Source: Panonychus citri
Lineage: Eukaryota > Arthropoda > Arachnida > Trombidiformes > Tetranychidae
DNA: 64,000 bases
Direction of reading: 5' to 3'
Assembly (NCBI RefSeq): GCF_014898815.1
Contig: NW_026515542.1
Location: 558,001-622,000, forward strand
The position numbers and the translations under genes were made by a program. This document shows positions 47,602 through 62,287 of the stretch, in pieces (within the stretch, counting starts at the first letter, position 1; each line of letters opens with the position of its first letter). The notes under the pieces were generated by a model. The model did no database searches and was not told the DNA's origin. It saw only the letters and a list, made by a program, of their open reading frames with translations.

Positions 47602-50600
47602 TCATTTCTTTCTGTTACTATTTCTCTTCCTCTTTTTCTTCTCCTTCTTTTGGTTCACTTCTCTCTCTCTCACTTTCTTTTCCATCATCATTTTTATAAA
47701 TTGAATAGTAACCTACGATAAAACCATAGAGGTCACTTGGAAAAGGATATATATTATCACTATTATTGAACCAGATTGAGTTGTTCATGGAAAAACTCAA
47801 TCGATCTCTCCTATTAATCTTACACTTGAAAGTCTTTCACACACTAACACATTTGATGATAAAAATGATGTAACTGTTGATGATGATGATGATGAGTGAA
47901 GCGACTAATCAAAAGTTTACTTCATCCTTTTTCACCTAAATCATTTACTATTTATACATAATTGAGTTATATTTGTATCAGTCTCTCTCTCTCTCCCTTT
48001 ACCTCTCATTATTTACATTAACGAAACTATTACCTTCCTCTAACCCACACTAATAACATTACAATTACTTTCTCACTTCTTCTGTTTGATGATGATTACG
48101 ATGATAATGATAATGATGATGTTACTGTTACATTTTAACCATAACATTTTCTCCCACTATCGATGATAAACAACAACATGAAGACAACAATTAGACAATT
48201 TAATTCTTAATCCCCTAATTGATTACCAATCAATAGACTGTTATAAATTCATATTGGTCACAATTTCATGGAGACATTGATGATCATCTTAAAAGTTATT
48301 GAAAATCTTTCTCGATGATAATAAAACCATATTATCATAATAATAACAATCAGGAAACAACAGTTATCATCATGAAAATCAGTAAATCTTATTCTCTCAT
48401 GGAAAAAGAAAAGAAATAACCAATAATCAAAAGAGAGAAAACTATTTACTCGAGACAAAATAATTCCATCAATTGTTATCATCATCATCAACTTGATCCT
48501 CATCATCAGTCAATTGATCATCCAACCCATTGAACTTTTCCCCATGTAACCATGAACTTACATATTGAACTGAACCTTATCCAAGTGAAAATCTGTAGAC
48601 TGACTTTAAACATCATCTTTTTTCATAACCATAATATTCATAACATCAGGTTTATTATTTATCATCTTTCACTCATCATCATCATCATCATCAAAATACC
48701 TCATCTTTCAATCAATATGATACATGTATCATTATTTAACATCATCATCATTATCCTTGACTCAACTCTATTTTTCCCTCCCTGATGATATTAATAGTTA
48801 CAATAATAATAAGATTTTCTCTCTCTCTCTCTCTTACAGGGTAATCGTAACAATTTAAAGGCAACAATTGAAACTTAATATTATCCATGGAGAGAGATAT
48901 TTATATCATCATTTCTTGTATTACTTACAATGAGAATCACTTGTTTTCACACTTTTTGACTTTCATACTAATCATGATAATCAATTTTATTCAACCAGAA
49001 AAACAGTCAAATTGAAACATTATCCTTATTGAATCAGTAAACAAGATGATGAAAAAGACAAGATAAATGAGAGAAACAAGTTACTCCTTTTTTCTCCCTC
49101 ATCTTCCTTCAACCATCATCATCATTACCCTGAAAACCTCATCATCATCATGAGATTTTCTGATTATTTTCTCAAATAATTCTCTATTTATTCAATTCTT
49201 TCCCTTTTCTCGCCTAATATAACTTTCTCTGTAGTATTTTTTTCACAGATAAACATATTAACCCTCTCGAAGTATATATCGGGAAAAAGAAGATCAATGG
49301 AAATCATAAATCTCTCTCTCAATTCCAATGTGAATGAATTGGATGTTGAATTTAGATCAACATGAAGATAACATTTGATTTAAGAGACTAATCACCCTCA
49401 GGGTATTTCCATCATCTTTTACCTATTGTTTATTTCATTTTCTAACCTTGAGTCTATTATTTTTTTTTTCTTGTTTTTCCACAGGTAACTTTACCTTTTC
49501 AGATTCATATTGAATTGAAACTCAAAACACTAATGATTATAATACGATAATAAAGTTTTAAATCATGATGACAAGGTTGATATGGTTTAAGGATTTAAAT
49601 TGGATTAAAAAAGCAAAACTCTAATATTTTACCTGGAAAATGAAACAGAATCAGTTAACTGTTACCTGGAAAATTTATCTTCATGGAAACTCAATGGATC
49701 GATTTTCTATTCTCAAGTAAACTATAAATGTAATTTGACAATCGTTTATTTGATTCACTTGCTGGAAGAGAGAGAGAGAGAGATGAAGAAAAAGAATCTA
49801 TTTTATTTTTTTTTTTTTCTCCTCATGTTGATGATATTTACCATGTTCCAAAAAAGATTGACAATGTTGTAGGTAAATTAGACTATTTGTCTTCACTATC
49901 TTTTTCTCATCATTCTTATTCATCTTCCTCATTCCCTTGTTATTACTTGGATTTGATTCCTTCAAATATCAACTGGGATTTGGAGGAAAGTGAGGAGTTC
50001 AAAAAACAAAATCGAATAACATTTCCAAGAGAAAATATCAAGCAGAAAATTCAGTAGAATATGAAGATGAACTCAGAGAAAGAAGAAAAAAAAAGAGAAA
50101 AGAAAAAATCTCTTCACTGATACAACGTGATTCTTAGATTATTTGTTCTGAACAAATCTGTTCTTACCTTTTTTCTTCATCCTCTTCTTCCTCATCATCT
50201 TGTATCTTCTTCCTTTTTTATATCAATTTCTTTTATTTTCTTCTCATTCTTCTTCCTTTTTCCTCTCTCTCTCTCTCATTCTAGATTCAGCATCTTTTTT
50301 CATCTTCGCTCATCTTGATCTGCTTTTTTTCTTGCTTCTTCTTGGCTCATGGTCCTTTCTCAATTCCCTAAAGTAACCACGTCAATCGAGATTGAATGAA
50401 TGAATGATCTTGATGGTATCTCAACTAGAATGAGTTCTGTCTGAAGTAGGTAATATTCTGAGAGAGATATATAATATTATATAAAGAGTATTGAAAGATG
50501 ATAAAGATAGAGAAATGAAAAGAGAAGAAGAAGAAAAAAATGATGATGATGATGGTTTTCCCTCTGTTCCCATGTTGAATGTTATTTCTCTTTCCTCATG

Positions 50601-50890
50601 TTTTTCAATTCAGTCACAATCTTTGGTGAAGAGTCTGAATAAGGAAGAGGGAGTTAGTCAGAGAGAAAAGTGAATATTAGGTAAAAGTATATAAGAAAAA
50701 CACTTAAAAGAATCAGAGAAATAGTAAAAAAAGGAATAACCTGAATAAACAATCGTTATTAATTTCGATTTTTGTTCCTGTTTTATTATATTAACAAGTT
50801 TTCATCGAACAAGAAAAATAACAATCGACGAAACTTTTACTCTCTAATTAACTGACTATTCACTAATTATTCTTAACCTTAATTTATCAA

Positions 50891-50916
50891 TGACTCGTAA
50901 TTCAATTTACGAGTCA
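50891..50916. repeat. Inverted repeat with 10-bp arms
   Basis: TGACTCGTAA at 50891-50900 is reverse-complemented at 50907-50916, with a 6-base loop. TGACTC is a half-site-like AP-1/bZIP word on each arm, which may be chance. Confidence 0.8.
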
Positions 50917-51444
50917 ATTTTTTCCTTCCTCCAATCTTAAAGTTACTTTATTCTAATCAATTCCATTAATATTTATAATATTATCTAATTGATTCTCTCT
51001 TGGTGATATTTCATATCTTCATGTATTCATCTCCTTAATTGTGATACATTTCATACTTTGTTTAGTGATTTGATTAAGTTATCGTTGAATTAATTGATTT
51101 GTTCATTTTTTGTTTCTTACCCTTTGATTTACAGATTGGAGATTGTTATTTGCTGAAAATTGTAACAAATTCAGGATAAAATTACATGTGATATATGAAG
51201 AAACTGAGATGTATTTTCACCATGATTTGATTGAATGGATATTCTGGAAAGAGATGAATATGTAAATTAGATGAATAATTTAAAATGGAAAAATGGAAAG
51301 AGGAAGAAAAAGATTCCAAATTGTGATGATGAGATTTACCATTTGATTGAGAAGAAGATATTATTTACCATGTTAAAGAAAAAGAAGAAAAAACTTCGAA
51401 CAAAAAACAATGAAAAATTTTCGAAAAGGTAACGGTAAACATAA

Positions 51445-51447
<3 letters not shown>

Positions 51448-51479
<32 letters not shown>
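51448..51479. repeat. CT microsatellite
   Basis: About 15 CT units, followed 33 bases later by an AT-rich inverted repeat. Confidence 0.95.
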
Positions 51480-51480
<1 letters not shown>

Positions 51481-51511
51481 TATTTCAATTGCAATTTACG
51501 ATTGTGATTGT

Positions 51512-51541
51512 TAATATTATTATCGAATGATAATAATATTA
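51512..51541. repeat. AT-rich inverted repeat
   Basis: TAATATTATTATC (51512-51524) and its exact reverse complement (51529-51541) flank the 4-base loop GAAT. It is a potential cruciform or RNA hairpin. Confidence 0.85.
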
Positions 51542-52059
51542 TTATTCAAAGTACATGATGTATTTTATTTTCCATTCATAAATCAATATTTGACATTACA
51601 GAATTTATATTCCATGGAATGAGAAAGGAAAAAAGCAAGATGAAAAGTGGAAAAGAAATCAAATCAAAGATGAGAAAATGCTCAATTTTCATGGGATGAA
51701 TCTTTTAAATTGCAAGTGAAAAACTCATAGGAATCTAAAATTGTGAGATGGAAAATATTGTTAAACAAAGTGATGTTAATGTCTACATCCTTTTATCATA
51801 TTAAAACTCTAACAGTTACTATTAAGCAGAGGGTATTGTTAGGTGTATGTAGAGTATATGTTATGCTGATGCTGCTTATATTACAATCAAGTGTGATAAG
51901 ATAAACAGATACACACACTCACTGACTACATAGAAAAGCAATGGAAGGATAATTTAATCATCATCAGTCAAAAAAAGGAGAAATAACATTCAACAGAAGC
52001 CACTGAGAATCAAGAGGAAAATATATATGAATATCAGACTAGGAGGAGGAAAGAGGATG

Positions 52060-52101
52060 AGGATGGAGATGGAGATGGAGATGGAGATGGAGATGGAGAT
52101 G
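52060..52101. repeat. GGAGAT hexanucleotide microsatellite
   Basis: About seven tandem GATGGA/GGAGAT units in non-coding DNA. Confidence 0.9.
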
Positions 52102-54168
52102 AGGTGAGAAGAGGGAAAAAGTAATAAATTGAAGAGGAGAAAATTATTATTACAACAAAGAGCCAATGGAGCTGCAAATATGATGTATGCTCACAATTAA
52201 AAGTGGATATTCAATATTAGTATTGTACATTTAAAGATTAACCAAATGTTAATCAGAAGGGAAATTATTAATATGATTGAAATGATGATCGTAATTTTTT
52301 ATTTCTAATTGTTATAAAGTTGGTAAAATAATGGATTTTTATGATTATTTTGGAGGGAAAAAGTTTTGAAAACAGAATGGAAATGAGAATATCTTTTGAA
52401 AAACTCTCTCTCATGATGATTTATATATTAGTTTTGTCATATTTTCACTAATAATAAGGTGCAAGAGGTGTAATTGCAATTACTGGGAGGGTAAATTATA
52501 CTACTTGGAGTAAAAATCTTAACACTCGAAAGGTAAATACATAATAAATGAGACAGAAGAGAGAGAGAGGGAGAGGATAAGAAGATTTTATTAGATATTC
52601 TATTCGGAAAATGATGATAAAAGATACATCAATGAAAAGAAAACCGAGAGAGAGAGATGATGATGATGAAAAAGTGATGAAGATGAAGATAATTTTCTAC
52701 CTTCTCTCTTTCTTTCTCATGTATTATCTTGATTCTTGATGAAAGTTGAATCACTTTACTAATCACGCAACCGTGAACAATAATATTGTGCACAGAAACA
52801 GTTCGAACTCGAGAAAGAGAAAAATCGAAAGGACATACTCTTTTTAGATAAACTACTAACATAATCTAACCATTTTCTCTTTCGCAATTCTCTGTCTTTC
52901 TCTCTGTAAATACTACACTTATATTATACTATGAGAGAGAGAGAGAGAGAGAGAAAGGGAGTTAAAGTTACAAGTGAGTCGAGGAGTGAAAACGAGTAAA
53001 GTTTAATGTTGATATTGAGCATAGTGAGATGTCAAATATATTTATATATATAGAAATCTCTGTTCTAGTTGTTTGAAAGAATGTTACTTCTCATCTCATC
53101 TTCTTCATCCTTATCATCTTTCTCCTCCTTCTTCTCCATCTCATCTTCTTCTTCCCTTTAACACTCACTTTGTCTCTTTTTCTCTGCTTGTTCGAAAAAG
53201 AAGGAGAGTGGGAGAAAGAGAGAGAGAGAGAAAAAACTACCCAAAGAACAATTCGAACATTGAAAAAAAAAGTTTCTATTCTCTTTGAAACTCTTCTATT
53301 CTATTCTATTATTATTATTATTTGTTATAACCTTTTTTAAACATGATCAATTGAAGACAAACCGAAGAAGAGGGAGAAAAATGTTGAGTTTCTTTTTTTT
53401 TCTTCTCTCATCTTCTTTTCCTCATGGTGATGGTGAAAAGAGATGAACATTGAGAGAGAGAAAGAGAGAAAGATAGAGATATAAAGAATCAGAGTAATAT
53501 AAAGGTAGAAAGAGAGGAAAGTGATTATTATATGAAGAGAAAAATCAGTTCGAAGAAGAGGAAAAGAGATAATATATAAATATATCAATCCTTTTCTCTT
53601 TCTTTTTTTATCACTTTCTTATATTTCTCTCTTGTAACATCAAAATAACTTTGCTCATCATCTTCTTATCTTCATCTTTCATCCTCTTTGATTCTCTTTC
53701 TCTTCAACCATTGTTATTACTTTTTTCTTTCTTTCTCCTCATCTTCCTCTTCCTTTATTTACTCATCATCACCATTCATTTCAATGGATTACCTTGGATT
53801 CATCATGAAACATTCACTTCATCCAGTTTAGCATCCTCATCATCATATCTTATTCTTTGCCTCATCATTTCATCAATTATCTTTCATCATCTTAATTATC
53901 AACTGTTTGTGTTTCCATATTCAAGTTATTCAATTTCAAATTCATTCATTTTTTTTGTTACAATTTCCTGGTGAATTTACCGTTACCTTCATCGATTTTA
54001 TATAAATAAAATCAAAGTGATATCGAAGATGAAGTCAATTGCAATTCCAATTGATTGATTGTCTTGATTATCAATTGTTTGCTTCAATTTTTAATTAATT
54101 GTGTGTCTCTGTGTATTTGCTTGTGTGCTAATCATTTGGATAATCAACCATTTGGATTGTCAATTTAA

Positions 54169-56689
54169 ATGCAGGATAAAATCAATTCACTTAATATACT
54201 TAAACAAACCTTAACTGGTGTTGGTTATAATAGTAATAACAACAACAACAACATCAGTAACAATTTAAATCATTCAATTAAATTGTTGAAAGGAACGGAG
54301 AGTAAAGTTAATAACAGTTTACAACAATTAACTTTACCAACAATTACTTCAGCATCAACATCAAAAGGTAACCTGGTTAATTGTGGTAATAATAATTCAC
54401 TTACTCATAATCACCATGGAAATGATGATGAAGATGAAAATGAAATTGATAATATTTCAATGAGAAAATTAAATTCAAATGAAATTAATGATAATATTGA
54501 TGATAATTGTTCACCTTTAATTGCTTCCTGGCATCAACATGTTTACTCACAACCACCAATTAAACCAACACCCTTTTTAATTGCTAATATTTTGGGTCTA
54601 TCATTAACTAATTGTGATAAGGATAACAACAACATTTCAACATCCAAATCAACACTAAATTCATCATCATTATCAACAACAACACCAACACCAACACCAA
54701 CATCATCAACAACCACAACAGTTAATAATGATAAGATTAACAAGAAGGATAAAAAAAGATACTCAAAGGATAAACTAAATTCAACAACAATTAAACAACA
54801 ATCAACTAAAAGTAAACCCAAAAGTCAGAAAAATATTGAAAATAAATCATCAAAGGTAACATCTAAATCATCAACAAGTAGATTTAATTGTGATAATAAT
54901 ATAAAAACCATTGGTAAATCAATTGAACCAACAATCAAACTAACTTCATTAGTAAAAAATAATCATAATAATAGATTGGAAATTAATAATAATAATAATA
55001 ATAATAATCTAAAATCTATTGATCCATATTGTTTAGTGTCTCACTTAAATTTCATTGATAATAAACCATCAAAGGTGCGTCTTGATGATCAGTGTTAATC
55101 ATGATTAAAGTGTAGGTAAATTGTTTCAAATTGTGTCTCGGTTTAGATTATTTAATGATAATAATCAATTTTGATTGTTAGATATGTGAAGTCACGAAAG
55201 GCAACAATCAAAAGCTACAACAGTGTATCAGTAAGTGTAATAATAGATTACCTTTGGGTGAAGGAAAAACAAAATCCTTAACCTTTCAATAAGATTATTG
55301 ATCTTAATCTTTGGCTTGTTTAAATTTGATTCATTTAATCATTATCATGATCATGTTGATTTATCTGATTATCATAATGATGGAAACTTTAATCAAACAT
55401 TCATCAAGTGTAAATAGAGAGATTGAAATTGAAACAATTTATCAGAAAATTTTAATCATAATAATCAGTTTTTTTCCAAATGTTACTTGAGATTTAACAA
55501 TCTAATGTTGTTTTTTATTTCTCATTTTTCCAATTTTAGAAAACAATTAAGAGTAAATCAGTTAAATCATCAGTTTCTCTAGAGGATAAGGTAACTAAAT
55601 CAGGTAAAGGACGAGGTAAATCATCAGCAATTAAAAATGTCTCTTCAGATAATCAAATGAAAAGTCACAAGGAGAGAAGCAAGAAAACTTTTATCCCACC
55701 GATGTCAATTAAATCATTCACATCTCTACCCAATTTACTACCTCCACCACCTCCACCACCACCACTGCCACTACCTTTGTCCACTCCTGTCACATCATCG
55801 CCTACACCTTTAAGTTTACCTGGTATTCAATCAGCTGATCAACCATTAAATTTATCCTATGGTACAGTAAATGAAAATCGCCGTTCTGATAAAAAGTTTC
55901 CCAAAGAATTGGAATCAACATTAATATCAAGTTCGAGTTGTGAAACCTTAAGTGAAGGTTATCAATCATCAGCACTTGATTTATCTAAATGTCGTTCATC
56001 ATCATCATCACCAAAAGTATCATCAACATCTCCAACAACAACAACCCTAACAACTACAACTACTACAACAACAATAGCCTCAACATCATTATCCTCATTG
56101 TCTTCATTATCATCTCATTCACCAACTTCTTCATCTTCTTTGTCACCTTCACCATCATCTTTACAAATGAAATCATTATCATCTTTATCTTCATCATCAT
56201 CACTGCCATTGTCTAAATCCTCGTTGTCCTTATCATCTTCACTTTCTGTGCCCATCACTTTCAACAATCGTAATAATAATGAATCAATATTAAAGATTAA
56301 TTCTAAATCATCTTCATCAGCATTATCTTCAAATAATAATAATAATAATACAAATCTCATCTCTTCCTTATCTCCATCCTCGTCAACATCATCCTCATCA
56401 TCTACAAATAATCATCCAACTGTCAATTCATCATCCTCCATACCAGGAACAGTAACAACAACAATTCAAACATCAAAAGTCAAAAATACCTCATCATCAT
56501 TTACCTTTTCATCCTCATCATCTTCATCATCATCTCCATCCAATTCCCTAAAGTTAACTGTTAACTCTGATCAAATAACATCGAAACGATCAACAACCAA
56601 TAATAATAACAATCATCCTGATGATATATTAGATTTTTCATCTCTCCAACGATTAACTAAATCAAATTTAACTTCCGACTATCTTAAAG
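54169..56689 (+). CDS. Putative transcriptional repressor, 5' part (eh1-like and CtBP-like motifs)
   Basis: Two exons, 54169-55074 and 55540-56689, join in phase 0 (intron GTGCGT...TTTTAG). The second ends in a strong donor (GTAAGA) at phase 1, so the gene continues past the window. At least 685 residues are encoded here. Most of it is Asn/Ser/Thr-rich. Three short motifs stand out: KPTPFLIANILGLS at 132-145, resembling the eh1-type Groucho-binding motif near the N-terminus of many homeodomain repressors; QPLNLS near 403-408; and SALDLSK near 446-452. The last two resemble the CtBP-binding PxDLS motif. A poly-Pro run lies at about 370-377. No DNA-binding domain is present. That it is a homeodomain factor is inference. 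The start is the ATG at 54169, but its TGCAG could also be a splice acceptor of an unseen exon. Confidence 0.6.
55075..55539 (+). other. Intron 1 of the putative repressor gene
   Basis: 465 bp from GTGCGT to CAATTTTAG. Exon reading is phase 0 on both sides, and the second exon is open from its first codon (KTIKSKSVK). Confidence 0.65.
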
Positions 56690-57739
56690 GTAAGAAAAGT
56701 CAAATAAATCATTTCAACAGTAACAATATCACAATAATCATAATCATTACAACGATGATTAAATAGTGTAATTGATAAAAAGTCATTTTCCTATCAACTT
56801 GATACACAACAGAATCAAAAGTTATCACCATCATTTCCGTTTCCGTATTTAACCAAAGATAACAGTTTAACAAGTTACATTTATATACTCATTAATTATT
56901 ACTGAAAATGTTGACTAATAATCAGTTTGACACATTAATTATGTAATTAATAAGTCATGACATTGTCTATGATAATATTTACACTTAAATTGAACCAGAA
57001 TAATATAATTCTGGTTGATAAAATTAAGTGATACCAGGAAAATACCAGTTTTCTGGTGCAAAATATATAACTTAATATACAATTGTGAAGTAAAATGTAT
57101 ATAAAATGATTGGCATGAAAAGGGAAAAGGTAAAAAAAAAATATCATATTAAATTCAAGACAAGTTATTACATTTTTCTGGATAATGGTGAAAATACTCA
57201 CAATTGAATTCATGGTAAAAGTTTCCAGCTCTTGAATTATACTGAACTTTTCAGTTATGTCAAGAATATTATTTTCTGATTGAAATTGTACAACAACAAC
57301 AAAAATGAAATAAAAACGATATAAAAAAGTTTGAATTTAACTGAAAGCCTATTAACCAATAACAAGAAAATGAAAACTTGATATCAGGTAAATAAGATGA
57401 TATTTATAACTGATTGATTTAATAACCATGATGATGATGATGATAAACATTTTCCTATGATCAATGCTGAAACTCAACCAACCAATCCCTTAACAATAAG
57501 ATGACTAACAATCAACCTTGATTGATATTTATTATTATCGTTACATTATTATTATCATCAGACTGAAAGAATGAAAAAAGTTGAGTCTCAATGAAGATAT
57601 TATCATGTTGGTGATTCCAACTATCATTTATTGTTGAAACATTTGAAATCTATAGACCATGATGATGATCATGAAATGGTGATAATTGTAACAAGCAGTT
57701 GATTTTATCATGAATATGGTGAAGATGGAGATTGAGTTT

Positions 57740-57759
57740 TCATTAAGTTAACTTAATGA
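57740..57759. repeat. 20-bp perfect palindrome
   Basis: TCATTAAGTTAACTTAATGA is its own reverse complement, centred on GTTAAC. The TTAAT/ATTAA content resembles paired homeodomain half-sites. Confidence 0.9.
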
Positions 57760-58166
57760 TAACTTGAAGCAGTTTTTTTCCCAACTATATTTTCAGTATC
57801 AATGGGAAGTATAAATATACTAGAGAAATAAAAAGTGATACAAATGATGAGAAAGGATGATGATGATGATGATGATGAAACAGTTAACGGTAAAAATAGT
57901 ATATAAGGTTAAATATAATTTGTTCCTGAAAAGATTGGCAAAGTTTTTATTCAATCTCGTTTTTTCATTTTACTTTTTCTTTGTCAATCCAATACAACTT
58001 TCATGTTATAATATAATTTTCACTCCCACCGTTTGCTACCTTGGGTTTTCCCTCCCTGCATTTAACTTTACACACTCTGGTGTAAAGAGGCTTCACCAAC
58101 ATGGTAAGGGAAAATTTCATCATCCATATTTATCATCTTCTCTCTGTTTCTCTTTCATTTTCCTTT

Positions 58167-58205
58167 TTCTTCTTCTTCTTCTTCTTCTTCTTCTTCTTCT
58201 TCTTC
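58167..58205. repeat. TTC trinucleotide microsatellite
   Basis: About 12 uninterrupted TTC units. The Phe/Leu-rich open frames around it are translations of this repeat. Confidence 0.95.
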
Positions 58206-59613
58206 CGTCTCCACCCAGTTTCCATCCTTCATCTTTTTCTCCAATTTTTCATTCTTTTTTCATGCTCAACCCATTTCACTGTCTCTCTTTCGCTCTCGTT
58301 TTGACTCCTTGTTTTCTCAAATATGTTCTGCCTTTTGATAATTTTCTCCATCTTCATCCTCTTCCTCTTCTTCTTTAATAATCCTCAGACTTTACTCTAA
58401 GATGATGTACTTTTTATTCTCATTTTCTCTCTCTCTCTCTCTCTTTGTTTCTTCATCTTCTTTTCATCCTCATCACTTTTTTCTCTCGTTTTTTTCTATC
58501 ACATTTTTCATTCTATTATCACTATCATCTTCTTGTTGCTTGTTATATGATTTCTTTATTTACCACCTCTCATCTTTCTCCATCATCATCATCATCTTCT
58601 TTCTCTCCCTCCTTTGTCTCAGAGATCTATTCTCCCTTTCTTCTCTTCCCCTCTCCCTTATTGTTTAGTATCTTCATCTTTCATCGTTTTCTATCTTATT
58701 CTGAATAATGAAAAGTATCATGAAGATTATTAGCTTTTCCACCATGAAGATAATAATGTTGATAAAAGACTCGGAATTTTTAATTTGTTTCATATGTTTA
58801 CTCTTCATTATCATCACCATGTTATTCAAGTCAATCCATTATCACACTATTATCATGATAACCTTAACCTTCCTCAACCTAAATTCACTAACCTTAAACT
58901 AATATCAACATGAGAATCAACTTTATCTCTCTCTCTCTCATCTGATATTATGAATAATTCACAGATACATGTAAATAATCACGAGCATCAGACTAATCAT
59001 TGACACTCTCCTAATCATTATCAAATTATACAGTAAACTCAATTTGATTAGATTGTTAATCAACTTTAAAAAAAAATCTTTTTCATGTAAACCAAAAAGT
59101 AACATTTCATCAATTGAAAATGTTCAACATGAATCTAAATGATTTATTGATTGTTTACAACAATTTATTTCTCTTCACTTTTTTATCAATCATAACTTAA
59201 ACTTTTCCTCATTGTTATCATTTCAATTTGCCCACCGTTGCTTTTCCCACCTCCTAATCTTTGGTATACATTATCCCTCCTCAGATAATAATAACAATAC
59301 ATTTTCCACCCTCAATTCAAATCACATTAATCTTGTTAATCTCACAATCAGCTTGATAAATTGTCAAGACTTTCAATTGAAGATCAACATGAAAACAATT
59401 CAATTCCCTTTTTAATATAATTAACTTATCATCTTAATTAAATTCACTAGTGAACAACAACAATTAGAATAACAATTTATATTCCCAATGATTAAGCAAA
59501 TTTGAAGTAATCAAAGACAGAGGCCAAAATATTAACTCATTTCATGATTTATTTCATGATCATGAAACTGAAAAGGAAATCAAGGAAATCTTTTCAATAG
59601 ATAAAAGTTGATG

Positions 59614-59633
59614 ATTATCATCATGATGATAAT
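59614..59633. repeat. 20-bp perfect palindrome
   Basis: ATTATCATCATGATGATAAT is its own reverse complement. It arises where an ATC tract meets a GAT tract. Confidence 0.9.
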
Positions 59634-62261
59634 ATTATCCTGGTTGTTCACATTTTATTGCTTACTCTTGATATTTATGTGTTTCCAGCTTTTAACCATT
59701 CTGAATTGAATTCTATGAAAGTTCATGATAGCTCAGAATCCAAGTCAGTTTCTTCATCTCATAATATAATACATATTTTTTTTGCTTCCTTCATCCCAAG
59801 TGAACAATATAATAAGAGAGGAAGAAAAGAAAGACTTGCATTTCCGTTTCCAGTTTCATTCAGTTAATTTATAATTAGAGTTTGAGTTCACTCATCACTT
59901 AATAATGTAAACTCGTTGATTCATTTATCCAAATCTCCTCAGTTTCCTAACTTTTTCCCGCCTTTTATTTTATTTTTTTTTTCCTTCACAATCTTCATCA
60001 AGTCAATCTACTTCCTATTTCCTCATCCTCAAACTTATCTCCATCTTCATCTTCATCTTCATCTTTTCATGTATCAAAAGCAAAGTGAAAATAAAATCAC
60101 TTATCTGTCAACCAAGAAAAATAAACTCATACTCCCATTGGAATTGAAGTAAAACCTATGGTACATTATAAATGATTATCAACTAACATTTTCATCAATA
60201 GAATTACCCAAAAATATAATCAATTAGATACAATTCAATAGTATTATAAATGCTAATAGAAAACCTAAAGTCTAATCAATAGTTTACTTGTAATTAGCAT
60301 AGAATTAATTGTCGAAACAGTTTAAATGATTAAGAATTGACCATAAGTAATTATCACCCAAAGAGTAATAATAATGAGCAAAAAGTAATTACCTAAGCAA
60401 AGACAATAGTTAATTGATTTTGTAGAGAAGGAAAAATGAATCAAGTTACATTAGTTAATATTAACAATATATAATATAAGAAGGGGAATAAAATAGGATT
60501 GAGTTAATTGTTGTTGTTTAAATTGGTAAATTGAGATTGATACTGATGATGATAATGATGATTTAATGAACTCCCTCACCATCATTACTAATATTATCTG
60601 ACCAGCACCGTGTCTTTATAATGACCAATGTCCATTAATATCATATGTATGTATATGTTTTATATCTAATCTAATATTTGGAATCAGAATCAACCTCAAA
60701 TTATTATTTAACCATTTTCATTGATATTATATGAGAGTAAAAGCCTGTGGGAGTGATAGAGTGTGTTATAATATACACATAGACACTCAGTGAGATGACA
60801 AAAATGATGATGAGGAGGAGGAAAAGGAGGATGAAGATGATGAAAAACTAGTGATTATCATCATAATAATACAATAGTTTGGGTTAGATTGATGCAGGAA
60901 ATTGGACAACTTGAATAGACATTAAAAGCTAAAAGCTAATACATATGAAGATAGCATGAGGTTTGTTTGATGATTCAAATAGGAATAATAATAATGATGA
61001 TGATGGTGATTATAATCATGTTGATGATAATAATGGAAAAGGGGGAGTGGGTCAGATGAGAGAGAGAGAGAGAGAGGTAAATGTTATATATATTATAACG
61101 GTAAATGAGCTTATCAGTTAAGTAAAAAAGTAGGAGTGAAAATGAGAGGACTCAACTTGAACTGTCAACTGATTTGTTGTTAGAGTAAAACTTATATTTC
61201 CTATGTAATTTTATTCATGTTTGATTATTACATTAGTCTGACATTTAGTTTCCACTAATAGTATCAAGTTAATTAACTTTCATTTCATGAGAATTCATAA
61301 TTTAACTTTGCTAGATTATCATTTTCTACCTGATATGATCATGTAAATACCTTAGGACTTTTTTTTTAATTCATTACTTTTAAAATTAATGAATCTCTTT
61401 TTAATTGAATAAGTTTACTGATTGTCATCTCTGATTGTTGCTCATAAAGATGACGATTCATTTAATTCATGGCAAGGATTAAACTGTGGGTGTGGATGAA
61501 CAGGATTATGATTAAGCTTTTTGATTTCATGATGATGAAAATTTTGTGACTTTTTTAACTTTTCCCTTTCAATGGACAAACTACAAAATTAACCAATTAA
61601 TATAATGTTTCCCTTTCTCATTTAAATTCAATGGATACTCCAATTACTTCAATGTTCACTTCTCTCATCATCATCCTCATCATTTTCTAGTCTCTATTAT
61701 CAACCCAATCTCTTATACTACACATAATATATTATGTACTCTCCCCATAACCAATAACATCCAATTTAAACTTAACTGGTCAACTGGAAAATAGTTGAGG
61801 CCAGTATGAAGTATATACAGTTGATCACAGAAAAAGGGATGAAGACAATTATGATGATGATGATGATGATAAAAGATGAGGATGAATCAAATAATGAAAG
61901 GAAAAGATATGAAAAGTTACTCTTATTATTAGATTCACAGACGAGATGAGGAATATAATATCATAACAATAATAACATTTGAAGAAGAGGATAAATAAAA
62001 TCAATCTAGTGAATTACATGAAGATATAAAAAAAAAGTAGAAGGAGAAAATTGAAAGATATGATCATCTTCCTCATCTTCCTTGTCTTCATCATCTCGAA
62101 ATGTCCATCCATAGTAAAGACCAACACATGAAAAATAAACAAGTTATATCTTTATAACCGTTTAAATGACATTTCCCTTATCATAATGACGATAAAAATA
62201 ATAATATATATTTTTCATATGCACTCTATTTAAGTACCTCAGCATCCTCATCCCTAAAATC

Positions 62262-62287
62262 CTTCATCTTCATCTTCATCTTCATCC
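62262..62287. repeat. CATCTT microsatellite
   Basis: About four tandem TTCATC units. A similar array lies at about 60042-60066. Confidence 0.9.

Larger units (their letters stand above)
45882..54168. other. Gene-poor region upstream of the putative repressor gene
   Basis: 8.3 kb without a supportable exon, rich in CT/GA, ATC/GAT and TTC tracts. Open frames are low-complexity Ser/Phe/Leu or Lys/Glu runs. It could hold the promoters and leader exons of DMC1 (minus strand) and of the gene at 54169 (plus strand), plus regulatory DNA for the latter. No specific site could be assigned. Confidence 0.6.

Noticed and set aside
53073..53974. Open frames on both strands before the repressor gene
   Set aside because: Low-complexity pyrimidine or purine tracts with no family resemblance or splice context.
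54543..54821. Minus-strand open frame rich in Val/Asp/Leu
   Set aside because: It is antisense to the Ser/Thr/Asn repeats of the putative repressor exon.
57857..58708. Phe/Leu/Ser-rich open frames on the plus strand
   Set aside because: They are translations of TTC and TCT repeats, with several frames open at once.
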